64,000 bases of DNA, taken from NCBI GenBank assembly GCA_041391505.1, contig JAWKNW010000024.1, positions 40,789-104,788 of the forward strand, read 5' to 3'. The notes under the pieces are model-generated. The model saw only the letters and a list, made by a program, of their open reading frames with translations, did not search any database and was not told where the DNA came from. The stretch comes from Rhodothermales bacterium (GTDB taxonomy: Bacteria; Bacteroidota; Rhodothermia; Rhodothermales; JAHQVL01). Both the position numbers and the translations under genes were made by a program. Positions 15,972-26,153 of this stretch are shown here, piece after piece; the stretch's first letter is position 1; each line of letters opens with the position of its first letter.

Positions 15972-16934
15972 ATGTCGGCATTACAATCCAATATCCTGAA
16001 GCCTGGAACGAACGAGTTCGAAATCATCGAATTCACGCTGGGTCACGTCACTGAAGAGGGCGAGGAAGTGATACAGTCACTCGCCCTCAATGTGGCCAAA
16101 GTGCGCGAAATCATCCCCATGCCGACGTTGACGCAGCTGCCGCAGATGCCGCCCGGCGTGTGCGGCATCACGCATCTCCGCGACCGGATCATCCCGGTGG
16201 TCGACATGGGCTACTTCCTGTACAAGCAGCCCCGGCTCGCCAAGGCGGAGCACCTGATCGTCAGCGAGTTCAACGGCATCCGGCTCGGACTGGTGATCGA
16301 CACGGTCAAACGCATCCACCGCTTGAGCTGGCAGGCCTTCAAGCCGCCGGAGTCGCTGAAAGGCGTGGACCCCAACTGCGAGTCCATCGTCGGCATCCTG
16401 ATGATCGACGATCGGACGATCATGATGATCGACGTCGAGCGCATTCTCGCCGAGATCCATCCGAAGCTGGCCTTCATCAATGAATCGGACCTGCCGGCGG
16501 ATTTTGGCACGCAGTACCGGGTCATGACGGTGGAAGACTCCGCGATCATCCGCAAGCTGATCCACAAGGAGCTCAACTCGGTCGGCTTCCACATCATCTC
16601 GCTGAACGACGGGCAGGAGGGCTGGGATCTCCTCCAGTCTTACGCCAAGCGGGTGGGCGAAGGCGAGCATCTGTCCGATCTCGTCAACCTGATCGTGACG
16701 GACATCGAGATGCCTCGGATGGATGGGTACACGCTGACCAAGAACATCAAGTCCCACGACATCCTCAAGAACATTCCGGTCATCATCTTCTCGTCGATGA
16801 TCAGTGACGACAACATGCATCACGGCGAACTGGTGGGAGCGGACGCCCAGCTCACGAAGCCCCAGATCACGCAGCTGCTCGATACCACGCGTGCGCTGCT
16901 CTCGGGCCAAACGGCAGAGCCCCAGCTCGCCTGA
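15972..16934 (+). CDS. cheV: Chemotaxis coupling protein CheV (CheW-receiver fusion)
   Basis: A 320-residue cytoplasmic protein. Residues 15-165 form a CheW domain that couples chemoreceptors to CheA. Residues about 180-310 form a response-regulator receiver with phosphoacceptor Asp in LIVTDIEMPRMDG, an acidic pocket VEDS, Ser/Thr in IIFSSM and Lys in LTKPQ. CheV is used for adaptation or coupling alongside CheW. The ATG at 15972 starts the CheW region; a long in-frame stretch upstream overlaps the DUF420 gene and is not coding. It is the only plus-strand gene within the respiratory block, and no other chemotaxis gene is in the window. Confidence 0.92.
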   Translation: MSALQSNILKPGTNEFEIIEFTLGHVTEEGEEVIQSLALNVAKVREIIPMPTLTQLPQMPPGVCGITHLRDRIIPVVDMGYFLYKQPRLAKAEHLIVSEFNGIRLGLVIDTVKRIHRLSWQAFKPPESLKGVDPNCESIVGILMIDDRTIMMIDVERILAEIHPKLAFINESDLPADFGTQYRVMTVEDSAIIRKLIHKELNSVGFHIISLNDGQEGWDLLQSYAKRVGEGEHLSDLVNLIVTDIEMPRMDGYTLTKNIKSHDILKNIPVIIFSSMISDDNMHHGELVGADAQLTKPQITQLLDTTRALLSGQTAEPQLA

Positions 16935-16977
16935 ACGAACCGGGGCTCCACGGGAATCGCTGATCGGCTCGGCCGAA

Positions 16978-17484
16978 TCAGTTGACCGAGTGCATCACGC
17001 CTTTCATGAGCACATAGTGCCCCGGGAAGGTGCAGATGAACGGATAGTCGCCGGCCGGCGGCGCCGTGAACTCGACGGATTTCGACTCGCCGGGCATGGC
17101 GATCGCCGTAGAGAACAGCACCGCATCGCTTGCGGGCACGTAATTCTTGTCCGGGCCGGCCTGCATACCGGCCATACCGACCGCATTGGCATCCGAGTTC
17201 GGCTTCATGATCACCACATTGTGCTGCATGGCCGGGCTCGTCGCGACGTTCTGGAGGGTGAGCTTGACCTTGGTGCCGGCTTTGACGGTGAATTCCGCGG
17301 TATCGAACTTCATCTCGTCGCCCACCGACTTGATCACCACGTCCTGCACTTCGTTCAGGCTGGCCGGCTCTACCGGCGTAGCCGTCATGTCGGCCGTGGA
17401 CGCCGTGGTTTGCGGAGCCTGGCTATCACCACACGCGCCAAGTACAAGCATGGCCGTGAGGAACAAGGATATATGCTTTTTCAT
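16978..17484 (-). CDS. Azurin-like blue copper lipoprotein
   Basis: A 168-residue exported protein. The signal peptide ends in the lipobox LVLGAC, so it should be lipid-anchored on the periplasmic side. After a Ser/Thr-rich linker (about 19-45) comes a cupredoxin domain. The type 1 copper ligands match azurin: His in MQHNVV and the cluster CTFPGHYVLM, which supplies Cys, His and Met. Azurin-like proteins shuttle single electrons. Its place next to heme A synthase and the Act/caa3 genes suggests it carries electrons to or from that chain, similar to the auracyanins that work with alternative complex III in Chloroflexota. That partnership is inference. Confidence 0.88.
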   Translation of the reverse strand: MKKHISLFLTAMLVLGACGDSQAPQTTASTADMTATPVEPASLNEVQDVVIKSVGDEMKFDTAEFTVKAGTKVKLTLQNVATSPAMQHNVVIMKPNSDANAVGMAGMQAGPDKNYVPASDAVLFSTAIAMPGESKSVEFTAPPAGDYPFICTFPGHYVLMKGVMHSVN

Positions 17485-17531
17485 GGATGTTTTTTCTTTT
17501 GATGAGTGAACGGCCAGACGATCTTCCTCGA

Positions 17532-18473
17532 TCAGCCATTCAATTGTTGTTCTGGAACCGGTTTACGGATACTTAGCAGCGTAGCCACCACGGTCGTAGC
17601 CATGAGGCTGGCCCCGACGACCATGTGCGACGTATTGAGCACGACCTGGAGCAGGCTTCGCGCAATACCATGCTCCTGGAGCAGGACCGCGTAGGCGGAA
17701 AAGCCCAGGCCGATCTGAATGAACAGCAGCACGGCGATCGCGCCGGCGATCTGGTAGGGCAACGTCCCGGCCGGCGTGGAACGACGGATCCAGCGGATGG
17801 CCATGAACAGGATGGCCAGCACCACAAATGCACCCGTCATGTGAATCATGACCAGCGCGACATCGACACCGCGGCCGACGTGGCGCAATACCGCGCCGAG
17901 GATGACCTGGATGTAGAGGGCTGTCGCCGGCAGCCAGATCACGCGCCGAAAGGCCTCAGCCGATTCCCCCGTGGCTTTCGCTTCGCCCTGCAGCCACGTG
18001 CGTGTGGTGAACAGCCACATCGACGCGAGCAGCGAAAAGAAGAGTTGCGCCACGCAGGCATGCACCACGGCCAGATCCAGCGATTGCCAGACGACGCGCA
18101 GCCCGCCCAGGGTACCCTGCACGATCACCAGGGCCAGGGCCACAGCGCCCAGATATTTCATCCAGCGTCTCGGATCCGAGAACCACGTCCACGCCGCGAG
18201 AATGACCGTGCAGAATCCGACCAGCATGCCCAGCAGACGGTGTCCGTGCTCGGCCAGCACGGGCGGCAAGGCATACCATTGCGGCATCGGATTGAGCGCA
18301 TCGTACGAGTCGAACGAAGACGGCCAATCCGGTACGGCGAGACCGGCGTCGATGCTGGTCACGACGGCTCCCCAGGAGAGCAGTACGATCGTGCAGACCA
18401 GTGTGACCAGCGTAAACCGGCGGCGCAGACGCATATCCGGCATGATGGATATTTCCTGATTGGGCAAGGGCAT
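17532..18473 (-). CDS. ctaA: Heme A synthase (COX15/CtaA)
   Basis: A 313-residue protein with eight membrane helices in two four-helix halves. Conserved heme-ligand histidines appear in the pairs EHGHR and VHACVAQ (first half) and IHMTGA and NTSHM (second half). CtaA oxidises the C8 methyl of heme O to the formyl group of heme A needed by aa3/caa3 oxidases. The heme O synthase (CtaB) is not in the window. The start is uncertain: ATG at 18473 is used, with 18443 and 18539 as alternatives. It is followed by the azurin-like gene 47 bases downstream. Confidence 0.9.
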   Translation of the reverse strand: MPLPNQEISIMPDMRLRRRFTLVTLVCTIVLLSWGAVVTSIDAGLAVPDWPSSFDSYDALNPMPQWYALPPVLAEHGHRLLGMLVGFCTVILAAWTWFSDPRRWMKYLGAVALALVIVQGTLGGLRVVWQSLDLAVVHACVAQLFFSLLASMWLFTTRTWLQGEAKATGESAEAFRRVIWLPATALYIQVILGAVLRHVGRGVDVALVMIHMTGAFVVLAILFMAIRWIRRSTPAGTLPYQIAGAIAVLLFIQIGLGFSAYAVLLQEHGIARSLLQVVLNTSHMVVGASLMATTVVATLLSIRKPVPEQQLNG

Positions 18474-18581
18474 CGGCGTGCGGTCGGAAGAGAGGTAGTT
18501 TATACGCGGCGTGAAGTCCGGCAAAGGCCAGATGAGCAACGAGCCGTATAAACCGCTGTTCCGTTAAAAGGCGTTGAAGGG

Positions 18582-18914
18582 CTATCGCTCTACCCGCAGG
18601 ATGCGTGTCACGACGACGCCGTTCGGCCCTGCCTCGATATCGAATACGACGCTATCCGCTACCGCGATGCCGGTCAGTACCGACGTGTCCGCCACGGCAA
18701 AGTGCATGGACATGGCCTCCATGAATCCCGGGATGTCCCCGTGCTGAATCTGGACGAAGCTCCTCGAAGGCGTGATGACCTTTACCACGCCCTCTCCGGA
18801 AAAAGTCCGGGTTGTAGGGGTTTCCTCCGCTTCTTTCGTCGCGCAAGCGCTGCTCAGCAGGATTGTGGACAGAAAAACTACCAATGCGGCGAGCGTGGTG
18901 CGACGGATGGCCAT
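18582..18914 (-). CDS. CusF-like copper-binding lipoprotein
   Basis: A 110-residue exported protein. The signal peptide ends in LLSSAC, a lipobox. The mature part has a CusF/copper-binding OB-fold pattern, GEGVVKVI then IQHGDIPGFMEAMSMHF, whose His and Met residues sit where CusF proteins bind Cu(I). The usual role is to hold periplasmic copper and hand it on. Between the oxidase genes and ctaA it probably helps load CuA or CuB together with SCO, which is inferred from context. The ATG at 18914 is chosen because upstream in-frame sequence crosses an inverted repeat. Confidence 0.82.
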   Translation of the reverse strand: MAIRRTTLAALVVFLSTILLSSACATKEAEETPTTRTFSGEGVVKVITPSRSFVQIQHGDIPGFMEAMSMHFAVADTSVLTGIAVADSVVFDIEAGPNGVVVTRILRVER

Positions 18915-18985
18915 GGATACGGGGGTGACTTCGCGACGGATAGCGGGGTGCCGTTTGACGTGAAGGCGCGCGGCGAACTGGGCAG

Positions 18986-19095
18986 TGTCTGAAAAATCGT
19001 TCGGATCGTCCCGGTGCATCCAACAAACCTCCCAAACAGCGTTGGATCCTGAATCACGTTCAGGATACGATTCTACCTGAAAGATTTTTCAGACA
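18986..19095. repeat. 110-bp element with 13-bp terminal inverted repeats
   Basis: TGTCTGAAAAATC (18986-18998) and GATTTTTCAGACA (19083-19095) are exact reverse complements. Between them are ATCCAAC/GTTGGAT (19018-19024, 19041-19047) and a hairpin ATCCTGAA/TTCAGGAT (19046-19066) with a 5-base loop. A small hairpin CTGAAA/TTTCAG (19077-19092) overlaps the right end. It lies in the gap between two minus-strand genes. It may be a miniature mobile element or a structured intercistronic RNA. Confidence 0.55.
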
Positions 19096-19099
19096 GAAC

Positions 19100-19411
19100 C
19101 TAGTTTCTGCGGTCGTGAAGGTCTTCAAACCAGGAAAGCGGAAGCCCTTCCGAATCGCCGTGAGAGAAATGGTAGGTGGACTGAGCGCCCTGGTGGTTCA
19201 GGTAGCGCTGATCTTCGCGTATTTCCCGAATGCCGACCGGAATACTTTCGCCTTCCCGCGTCGCATGCCGGCGAATCATGGCGGCATCGCGATCGACGAG
19301 GAGCGGTTTTTCAGGAAAAAAGATACGGCATGCTGTCACCACGACCCAGGTGAGCATGAAAAACAGAATCGGGACAGCGATGATTGCGAATAAGGCAAAA
19401 ACAGTCAGCAT
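19100..19411 (-). CDS. Small single-span membrane protein
   Basis: A 103-residue protein that I do not recognise. Residues 3-28 form one strongly hydrophobic helix; the rest is charged and includes RHATREGESIPVG and REIREDQRYLNHQG. It resembles the small accessory proteins often found beside oxidase operons, but no motif allows assignment. It lies after the operon terminator at 19582-19617, so it needs its own promoter or read-through. Confidence 0.6.
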   Translation of the reverse strand: MLTVFALFAIIAVPILFFMLTWVVVTACRIFFPEKPLLVDRDAAMIRRHATREGESIPVGIREIREDQRYLNHQGAQSTYHFSHGDSEGLPLSWFEDLHDRRN

Positions 19412-19581
19412 AAAACACAGAGGGGCCGGAAACCAATCTGGTTATCTTACTGGATTGTAGTTGCTTCCCGGCAATCTTTCAAGGGGCGCTGCAAAATCCC
19501 TATCGAGACGACGGACAGAAAAGCGATTCGGGGTGACCAGGTATAGTTGACCTACCTTTCGGCCCCGTTGAGGTTCCTAGA

Positions 19582-19617
19582 CAAAAAAGGGCGGAGCGAC
19601 CGAAATCGCCCCGCCCT
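19582..19617 (-). terminator. Intrinsic terminator of the act-cox operon
   Basis: On the minus strand AGGGCGGGGCGA pairs with TCGCTCCGCCCT (one mismatch) across a 6-base loop and is followed at once by six T residues. It begins 20 bases after the coxD stop, which defines the end of the operon that starts at 32876. Confidence 0.85.
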
Positions 19618-19636
19618 GAATACGTCGTGCCGGTGC

Positions 19637-20044
19637 TCAGTGAGCGGGTGCGGGCGCCTCGTGGCCGGCGGCGGCGGCGTCGCCTCCTTCCAGCGCGCGC
19701 TGCTCTTCCTCGATGGTATGCTTCCCTACGTTGCCGATATCGCCCCGATAGGCCGTATCGAACAGCGTGAACGTGAGAAACACGATCACAAAGATGCACC
19801 CGACCGCAAAGATCAGCGCATTGACCCGGTTATCCCACTTCAACGCCATGAAGAACGTCACGACCAGGCCGGCTTTCATGACCGCAATCATGATGGCAAG
19901 GGCGATATTGAAGGGTCCGAGGTCGACGAATTCAGCGGTGAATACCGTGAAAATGGTCAGGAACACAAGTCCGCCGAAGACGGAGAGGAGTAATTTGAGC
20001 GGGATGATGTGATGTCCATGATCCCCAGCGTGGGCGTGTGCCAT
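19637..20044 (-). CDS. coxD: Cytochrome c oxidase subunit IV
   Basis: A 135-residue inner-membrane protein with three helices (about residues 15-38, 46-68 and 76-97), a His-rich N terminus and an Ala-rich C-terminal tail ending in APAPAH. The size and helix pattern match prokaryotic subunit IV (COX4_pro/CtaF), which stabilises the oxidase. The Ala/Glu-rich tail is longer than usual. It is the last gene of the operon, 49 bases after coxC, followed by a strong terminator. Confidence 0.85.
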   Translation of the reverse strand: MAHAHAGDHGHHIIPLKLLLSVFGGLVFLTIFTVFTAEFVDLGPFNIALAIMIAVMKAGLVVTFFMALKWDNRVNALIFAVGCIFVIVFLTFTLFDTAYRGDIGNVGKHTIEEEQRALEGGDAAAAGHEAPAPAH

Positions 20045-20093
20045 AATGCCTGATCGAAGTATACGGGTCCTTGAAAATCTCTGGTGAGTGCGC

Positions 20094-20765
20094 CTAGATG
20101 AGGTACATCAACGGGAAGAGGAAAATCCAGATGATGTCGACGATGTGCCAGTACAGGCCCGTCAGTTCAACCGGCGTATACCATTCGCTCGAAAAATGAC
20201 CGCGTGCCGCGCGGATGGCCAGCCAGGTCATCAGGATCATCCCGACGAGCACGTGAACGCCGTGGATGCCGGTCATGATGAAATAGATGCTGAAGAACTG
20301 CGGTGCGTACGGAATCGCCAGCTCGTGGCTGGCATAGTGCGCGCCCGGGAAGATGCCGTGCTCGAACTTGCTGGTGTATTCGATATACTTCACGACCATG
20401 AAGACGCCGGCCAGCAACACCGTGACCACGAGGTTCGTGACGAGCAGCTTGCGATTGTTCAGCTGGGCGAAGTGAATCGCCATGGCTACCGTCAACGACG
20501 ACGCGAGCAGCACGAGCGTGTTGAGGCCGCCGAGGCGCCAGTCGAGCAGCTTGCTCGCCGCGTCGAACACGTCCGGATGCCATACGCGGTACACCGTGTA
20601 GGCCACGAACATGCCGCTGAAGAGCAGGATTTCCGTGATGAGGAAAAGCCACATGCCCATTTTTGCCGCGTCGAACTGTTGCTCCGACGTGACGAAATGG
20701 TGCTGCAGGTGCGCGGGGTGCGCCGACTCAGCGTGACCGCTGCCTACGGTTGAAGTGGTTGCCAT
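20094..20765 (-). CDS. coxC: Cytochrome c oxidase subunit III
   Basis: A 223-residue protein with five predicted helices, matching the five-helix bacterial form of subunit III. Motifs include KMGMWLFLITEILLFSGMF, here as MGMWLFL and FSGMF, the Glu in the helix ITEILLF, HGVHVLVG and the closing WHIVDIIWIFLFP. Subunit III supports proton uptake and stability of the oxidase. A His-rich N-terminal tail (residues 10-25) lies outside the membrane. It lies between coxA and coxD. Confidence 0.95.
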   Translation of the reverse strand: MATTSTVGSGHAESAHPAHLQHHFVTSEQQFDAAKMGMWLFLITEILLFSGMFVAYTVYRVWHPDVFDAASKLLDWRLGGLNTLVLLASSLTVAMAIHFAQLNNRKLLVTNLVVTVLLAGVFMVVKYIEYTSKFEHGIFPGAHYASHELAIPYAPQFFSIYFIMTGIHGVHVLVGMILMTWLAIRAARGHFSSEWYTPVELTGLYWHIVDIIWIFLFPLMYLI

Positions 20766-20830
20766 GTGTCTGTTTGGGCTAGGAGTCGCCGGCGGGCCGG
20801 CTACGGTAAAAACAAGATCCCTGAATCGGC

Positions 20831-22525
<1,695 letters not shown>

Positions 22526-22583
22526 GAGTGTTTCTCGTGTGGCAGTCTTGCTAATTCACGCGCGGGCGACCCTGTCACCGGCG

Positions 22584-23525
22584 TCACTTCTGCTCGCTGA
22601 TAAACGCGATCAGGGCCGAAATCTGGCGCTCGTCGAGGCTCGAATAACTCGCCGGCATGATCGGATTGAAGCCCTGGACGACCTTGGCCGTCGGATTCAG
22701 AATCGATTCACGGAGGTAGTTCTCATCGGCCGTGAGCGACGTCCCGTCGGCGAAGGTGCGCGACCGGCCCATCAGGCCTTTGAACGTCGGCGCGATGACC
22801 TGCGTGCCGTCGATCGAGTGGCAGGTGAAACAGGCCTGCTGCTGATAGAGGGTGGCGCCGTATTCGGGAAGGGGCATGTCGTCGAAATTGCCGCCGCCCG
22901 ATTCCACCCATTCGGTAAACTCCTCCTGCGGGAGCACGATCACCTTGGCGAGCATGCCGGAGTGCTGCGTGCCGCAATATTCCGTACAGAAGACCTGTTT
23001 CTCGCCTTCGGTCGTGGCATTGAACCAGACCGAGGTGTACCGATTCGGCATCACGTCTTGCTTGACCCGGAAGGTGGGCACGAAGAAGCTATGGAGTACG
23101 TCTTCGCTGCTCATCACGAGGCGCACGTTGCGGCCGACGGGTACACGCAGTTCACCGGTGGCGCGGGTGCCGTTGGGGTATTCGAATTCCCACAGCCATT
23201 TTTTGGCGCGGACCGTGATCTGGTACGAATCCGGAGGCGCCGTGCCGAGCCGCAGGAACGACTGAAAGCCCCAGGTAAACACGATGAGGCAGAGGATGGT
23301 CGGGACGACGATCCAGGAGAGCTCCAGCAGTTTGTTCTCCTCGACATGGGGCGGCATCTCGTCGGCTTTGCGCCGGCGGTACTTCACCACAAAAAACAGC
23401 ATCGACAGGATCACCAGAATGAAGATGATGATGCTGATCCAGTAGACGAAGTAGAAAAGACTGTCGATCTCAGGCGCCAGCGTCGATTCGGCCGGAGGCA
23501 ACCACAGCGTTCCTTTAGGTTCCAT
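22584..23525 (-). CDS. coxB: Cytochrome c oxidase subunit II with fused cytochrome c (caa3)
   Basis: A 313-residue protein. One or two N-terminal helices (residues 25-45 and 70-90) anchor a cupredoxin CuA domain with the ligand set CTEYCGTQHSGM. A C-terminal cytochrome c domain follows, with CFTCH at about residue 235 and a Met ligand probably in the IMPASY segment. The fusion makes this a caa3-type oxidase that takes electrons directly into its own heme c. An unusual sequence is the leading EPKGTLWLPPAEST segment, without an obvious cleavable signal. It is 10 bases downstream of the SCO gene. Confidence 0.96.
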   Translation of the reverse strand: MEPKGTLWLPPAESTLAPEIDSLFYFVYWISIIIFILVILSMLFFVVKYRRRKADEMPPHVEENKLLELSWIVVPTILCLIVFTWGFQSFLRLGTAPPDSYQITVRAKKWLWEFEYPNGTRATGELRVPVGRNVRLVMSSEDVLHSFFVPTFRVKQDVMPNRYTSVWFNATTEGEKQVFCTEYCGTQHSGMLAKVIVLPQEEFTEWVESGGGNFDDMPLPEYGATLYQQQACFTCHSIDGTQVIAPTFKGLMGRSRTFADGTSLTADENYLRESILNPTAKVVQGFNPIMPASYSSLDERQISALIAFISEQK

Positions 23526-23535
23526 GTGTGTTTGG

Positions 23536-24372
23536 TTATTTGAGGGCTGACGTGGCGAGCCGCGCCTGTTCGCGTTTCCAGAACAGGACGAGCGCCAGAC
23601 CGAGCACGAGCACGGTCAGCAGTCCCCCGAGCTTCATTAAATTGGTCGCTTGCAGCACGTAGGAATTGGCTTCAGGGTCATACCTCAGGCAGTACAGGGT
23701 CACCTGATCGATCGGCGATCCGATGGTGCCGTCCGACGCCTCAAGCAACGCCAGCCGCACGGTGCGCGCCTCGAAACTCAGGCCCTGAATATACCTAGAA
23801 ATCTTCCCGTCTGCTGTCAAAATTGTGAGCGTTGCCGGATGGGCGTATTGCTGGATTTCCTCCACCCACTTGAACCGGAAGCCGATGGCTTCGGCCAGCG
23901 TGAGGATGGAGGCTTCGCTTCCCGTGAGGAAGTGCCAGCCTTCGCCGGCCTCCGGTTTGCCCAGTATGTCCAGGTAATGCGCTTTCTGCTGCGCCGCCAC
24001 CTCGGGCGTATCTTTCGCAGAAAAGCTGATCGTGAGCACCTCGAATTCCTCGCCGGGCGTCCAGTCCATCTCGCCGAGGGTGCTCGTTAATCCGTTGAGC
24101 AGCACGCTGCACAGCATCTCGCAGGTCTGGTAGGCCAGCGAGAGCAGCACGGGCTTGCCCGTATTGAAATAGTCGCTCAGCCGCACGAGCCGGCCGGTCT
24201 CGTCGTAGAACGCCAGCGTATCGGGAATCGCTTCGCCCAGACGCTGATCGAGCCCGACGCCCTCGAATATCGGAGGGAGCTCACCCGACTTCTGGGCAAG
24301 CGCCGGCTCCATTCCTATAAAAAAATGGAGGGCCAGAAAAAGCGGTATGTACAGCCGTACCCGCTTCACCAT
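23536..24372 (-). CDS. SCO1/SenC family copper chaperone
   Basis: A 278-residue exported protein. A signal peptide (1-26) is followed by a thioredoxin-like SCO domain with the copper site CEMLC and the distal His in QYAHPATL. A C-terminal helix (about 250-270) should anchor it in the inner membrane. SCO proteins deliver copper to the CuA site of subunit II and keep its cysteines reduced. The gene lies directly between the 129-residue unknown protein (3 bases away) and coxB (10 bases), so it is made together with its target. Confidence 0.93.
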   Translation of the reverse strand: MVKRVRLYIPLFLALHFFIGMEPALAQKSGELPPIFEGVGLDQRLGEAIPDTLAFYDETGRLVRLSDYFNTGKPVLLSLAYQTCEMLCSVLLNGLTSTLGEMDWTPGEEFEVLTISFSAKDTPEVAAQQKAHYLDILGKPEAGEGWHFLTGSEASILTLAEAIGFRFKWVEEIQQYAHPATLTILTADGKISRYIQGLSFEARTVRLALLEASDGTIGSPIDQVTLYCLRYDPEANSYVLQATNLMKLGGLLTVLVLGLALVLFWKREQARLATSALK

Positions 24373-24375
24373 GTT

Positions 24376-24765
24376 TTACGGGTTCGGCTGGGCCAGGCGC
24401 AGCGCGTTGGAATAATCGCCCTGCGCGCCCTGCTGGAAGGTCTCGGCGGCCATGGCCTTCATCGCCTGCTCGATCGGCACCTGGTAGATGCCGTTTGCGG
24501 CGTCTACGACGGCGTAATGATTGAGCCGGGTCGCCGCCGAAGCGCGCGTATCGCGCAGTTCGGGGTACTGGATGGCGGCGGTAGCCACATCGCGGATTTC
24601 CATGCTCTTCACCCGCGCCGTCGTGAAGCCGATCGTCGCGAGGATGATGACAATCACGATGGTGCCCAGCATGATGCTGAAGATGAAGCCGGAATTGATG
24701 CCTTCGCTCTCGACCTCCGTCGGTCCACCGTCGTGGTCGTGCGCGTCTGCCGTGGATGGATTCAC
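24376..24765 (-). CDS. Unknown single-span protein between actF and SCO
   Basis: A 129-residue protein. An acidic, His-containing N terminus (residues 1-24) is followed by one membrane helix (about 26-48). The rest is a hydrophilic periplasmic segment rich in Ala and Gln with no cysteine or heme motif. I do not recognise a family. It is 51 bases after actF and 3 bases before SCO, so it is translationally tied to the latter. A linker or small subunit of the Act-caa3 assembly is a fair guess from its position only. Confidence 0.75.
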   Translation of the reverse strand: MNPSTADAHDHDGGPTEVESEGINSGFIFSIMLGTIVIVIILATIGFTTARVKSMEIRDVATAAIQYPELRDTRASAATRLNHYAVVDAANGIYQVPIEQAMKAMAAETFQQGAQGDYSNALRLAQPNP

Positions 24766-24816
24766 CGTTTTACCTGATTGCGTTGGAAGTACGTCCGGGA
24801 TCGTCCGCGAACGAAA

Positions 24817-26088
24817 TTACGAGTTCATGAACTTCATCGACTTGTCGAGATTCGGGTCCTGGGCGGGCACGATGCTGTGCCGGCTCAACCGATACATGAA
24901 CAGGCCGAAAAACACACCGAACAGACCCAGCCAGCACGTAAAGTCGAGCCAGCTGAAGCCGGCGTGGCCTTCGCGCGCGGTGGTCAGCACGGGCATCGCG
25001 ATCCAGTGCAGGTCGAACCAGTGCATGACCAGCATCCACACGGCCATAAAGCCGAGGATGGCCGGCGTGCGCTTGGCGCCGCGGGAAATCAAGACAATGA
25101 ACGGGATGATAAAGTGCATGGCCAGGAGCGCCGCGCTGTGGTATTCCCAGCCGTGCTCGAGGCGGTGCCGGAACCACACCGTTTCTTCAGGCAGGTTGCC
25201 GTACCAGATCAGCATGTACTGGCTGAACGCGATGTACGTCCAGAACACCGTAAAGCCAAAGAGCAGCTTGCCCAGATCCTGATGATGCTCCGCGGTGATG
25301 ACGCCCTTGAGCATCCCGCCCGGGCCCTGGACCAGCAGCGTGACGAACGTGATCAGCGCCAGCGCGCTCACGAAGCATCCCGCAAAGAAGTACACGCCGA
25401 ACATCGTCGAGAACCAGTGCGGGTCGAGCGACATGAGGAGATCGATGCCGGAAAACGCGGTCGTAATCGCGAAGAGCGGCAGCCCCCAGGCGCTGACTTT
25501 GCGCATGCGCGCGGGAATCGTCGGATCGCCGGTCAGGTCCTGCTTCAGCGAGAGGCTGTACAGCCGGTACGCGACGAGGGTCCATACCGAGAAGTAGAAC
25601 AGCAGGCGGACGAGGAAAAACGACACATTCAGGTACGCGGCCTTGCCGGCGATGACTTCGTCGTACGCGGGGCTCGACGGGTCGAACAGCTCGTGATGCG
25701 TCCAGTGGTAGAGGTCGTGCATCCCGTAGATGATGGGAAACGACAGGATCGCCAGCAGCGGGAACGTCCACAAGAGCGCTTCCGGTATGCGGCGGACCAC
25801 GACGCTCCAGGACGCCTTGGTCAGGTGCTGGATCAGCACGAAGAACAGGGCGCCGAGGGCGACGGTGAGGCAGTACACCCACCCCACCAGATAGGAGAAG
25901 AAGAACTGCTGCCGGTCGGCGCCGCCGCCGATGGCGGTCACCACGAGGAGCACGAGGCCGATCGCGAGCGGCGCGAGCCACCAGGCCGAACCACCCGAGA
26001 AGCGATACGTGGCATCGCTATCCGATCCGGTAGGCCGGAAGGGATCGGCCAGCCAGGTGAGGGGAGAATTTGCTTTGATCTCTGCCAT
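24817..26088 (-). CDS. actF: Alternative complex III membrane subunit ActF
   Basis: A 423-residue protein with about ten membrane helices, related in fold to NrfD-like ActC. ActF is an inner-membrane subunit of the quinol-oxidising alternative complex III and is thought to take part in proton movement. Conserved pieces include HHELFDP near residue 130, HWFSTMFGVYFFAG, and FSQYMLIWYGNLPEET, seen here as MLIWYGNLPEET. The protein begins with a soluble N terminus. It is the last of six act genes in the standard ABCDEF order. Confidence 0.92.
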   Translation of the reverse strand: MAEIKANSPLTWLADPFRPTGSDSDATYRFSGGSAWWLAPLAIGLVLLVVTAIGGGADRQQFFFSYLVGWVYCLTVALGALFFVLIQHLTKASWSVVVRRIPEALLWTFPLLAILSFPIIYGMHDLYHWTHHELFDPSSPAYDEVIAGKAAYLNVSFFLVRLLFYFSVWTLVAYRLYSLSLKQDLTGDPTIPARMRKVSAWGLPLFAITTAFSGIDLLMSLDPHWFSTMFGVYFFAGCFVSALALITFVTLLVQGPGGMLKGVITAEHHQDLGKLLFGFTVFWTYIAFSQYMLIWYGNLPEETVWFRHRLEHGWEYHSAALLAMHFIIPFIVLISRGAKRTPAILGFMAVWMLVMHWFDLHWIAMPVLTTAREGHAGFSWLDFTCWLGLFGVFFGLFMYRLSRHSIVPAQDPNLDKSMKFMNS

Positions 26089-26153
26089 GGAAAAACAACG
26101 TTCGGCGGAAAGGTGTCCGCGTCAATAGATGCCGGATCAGGAGAATGCTTCGT

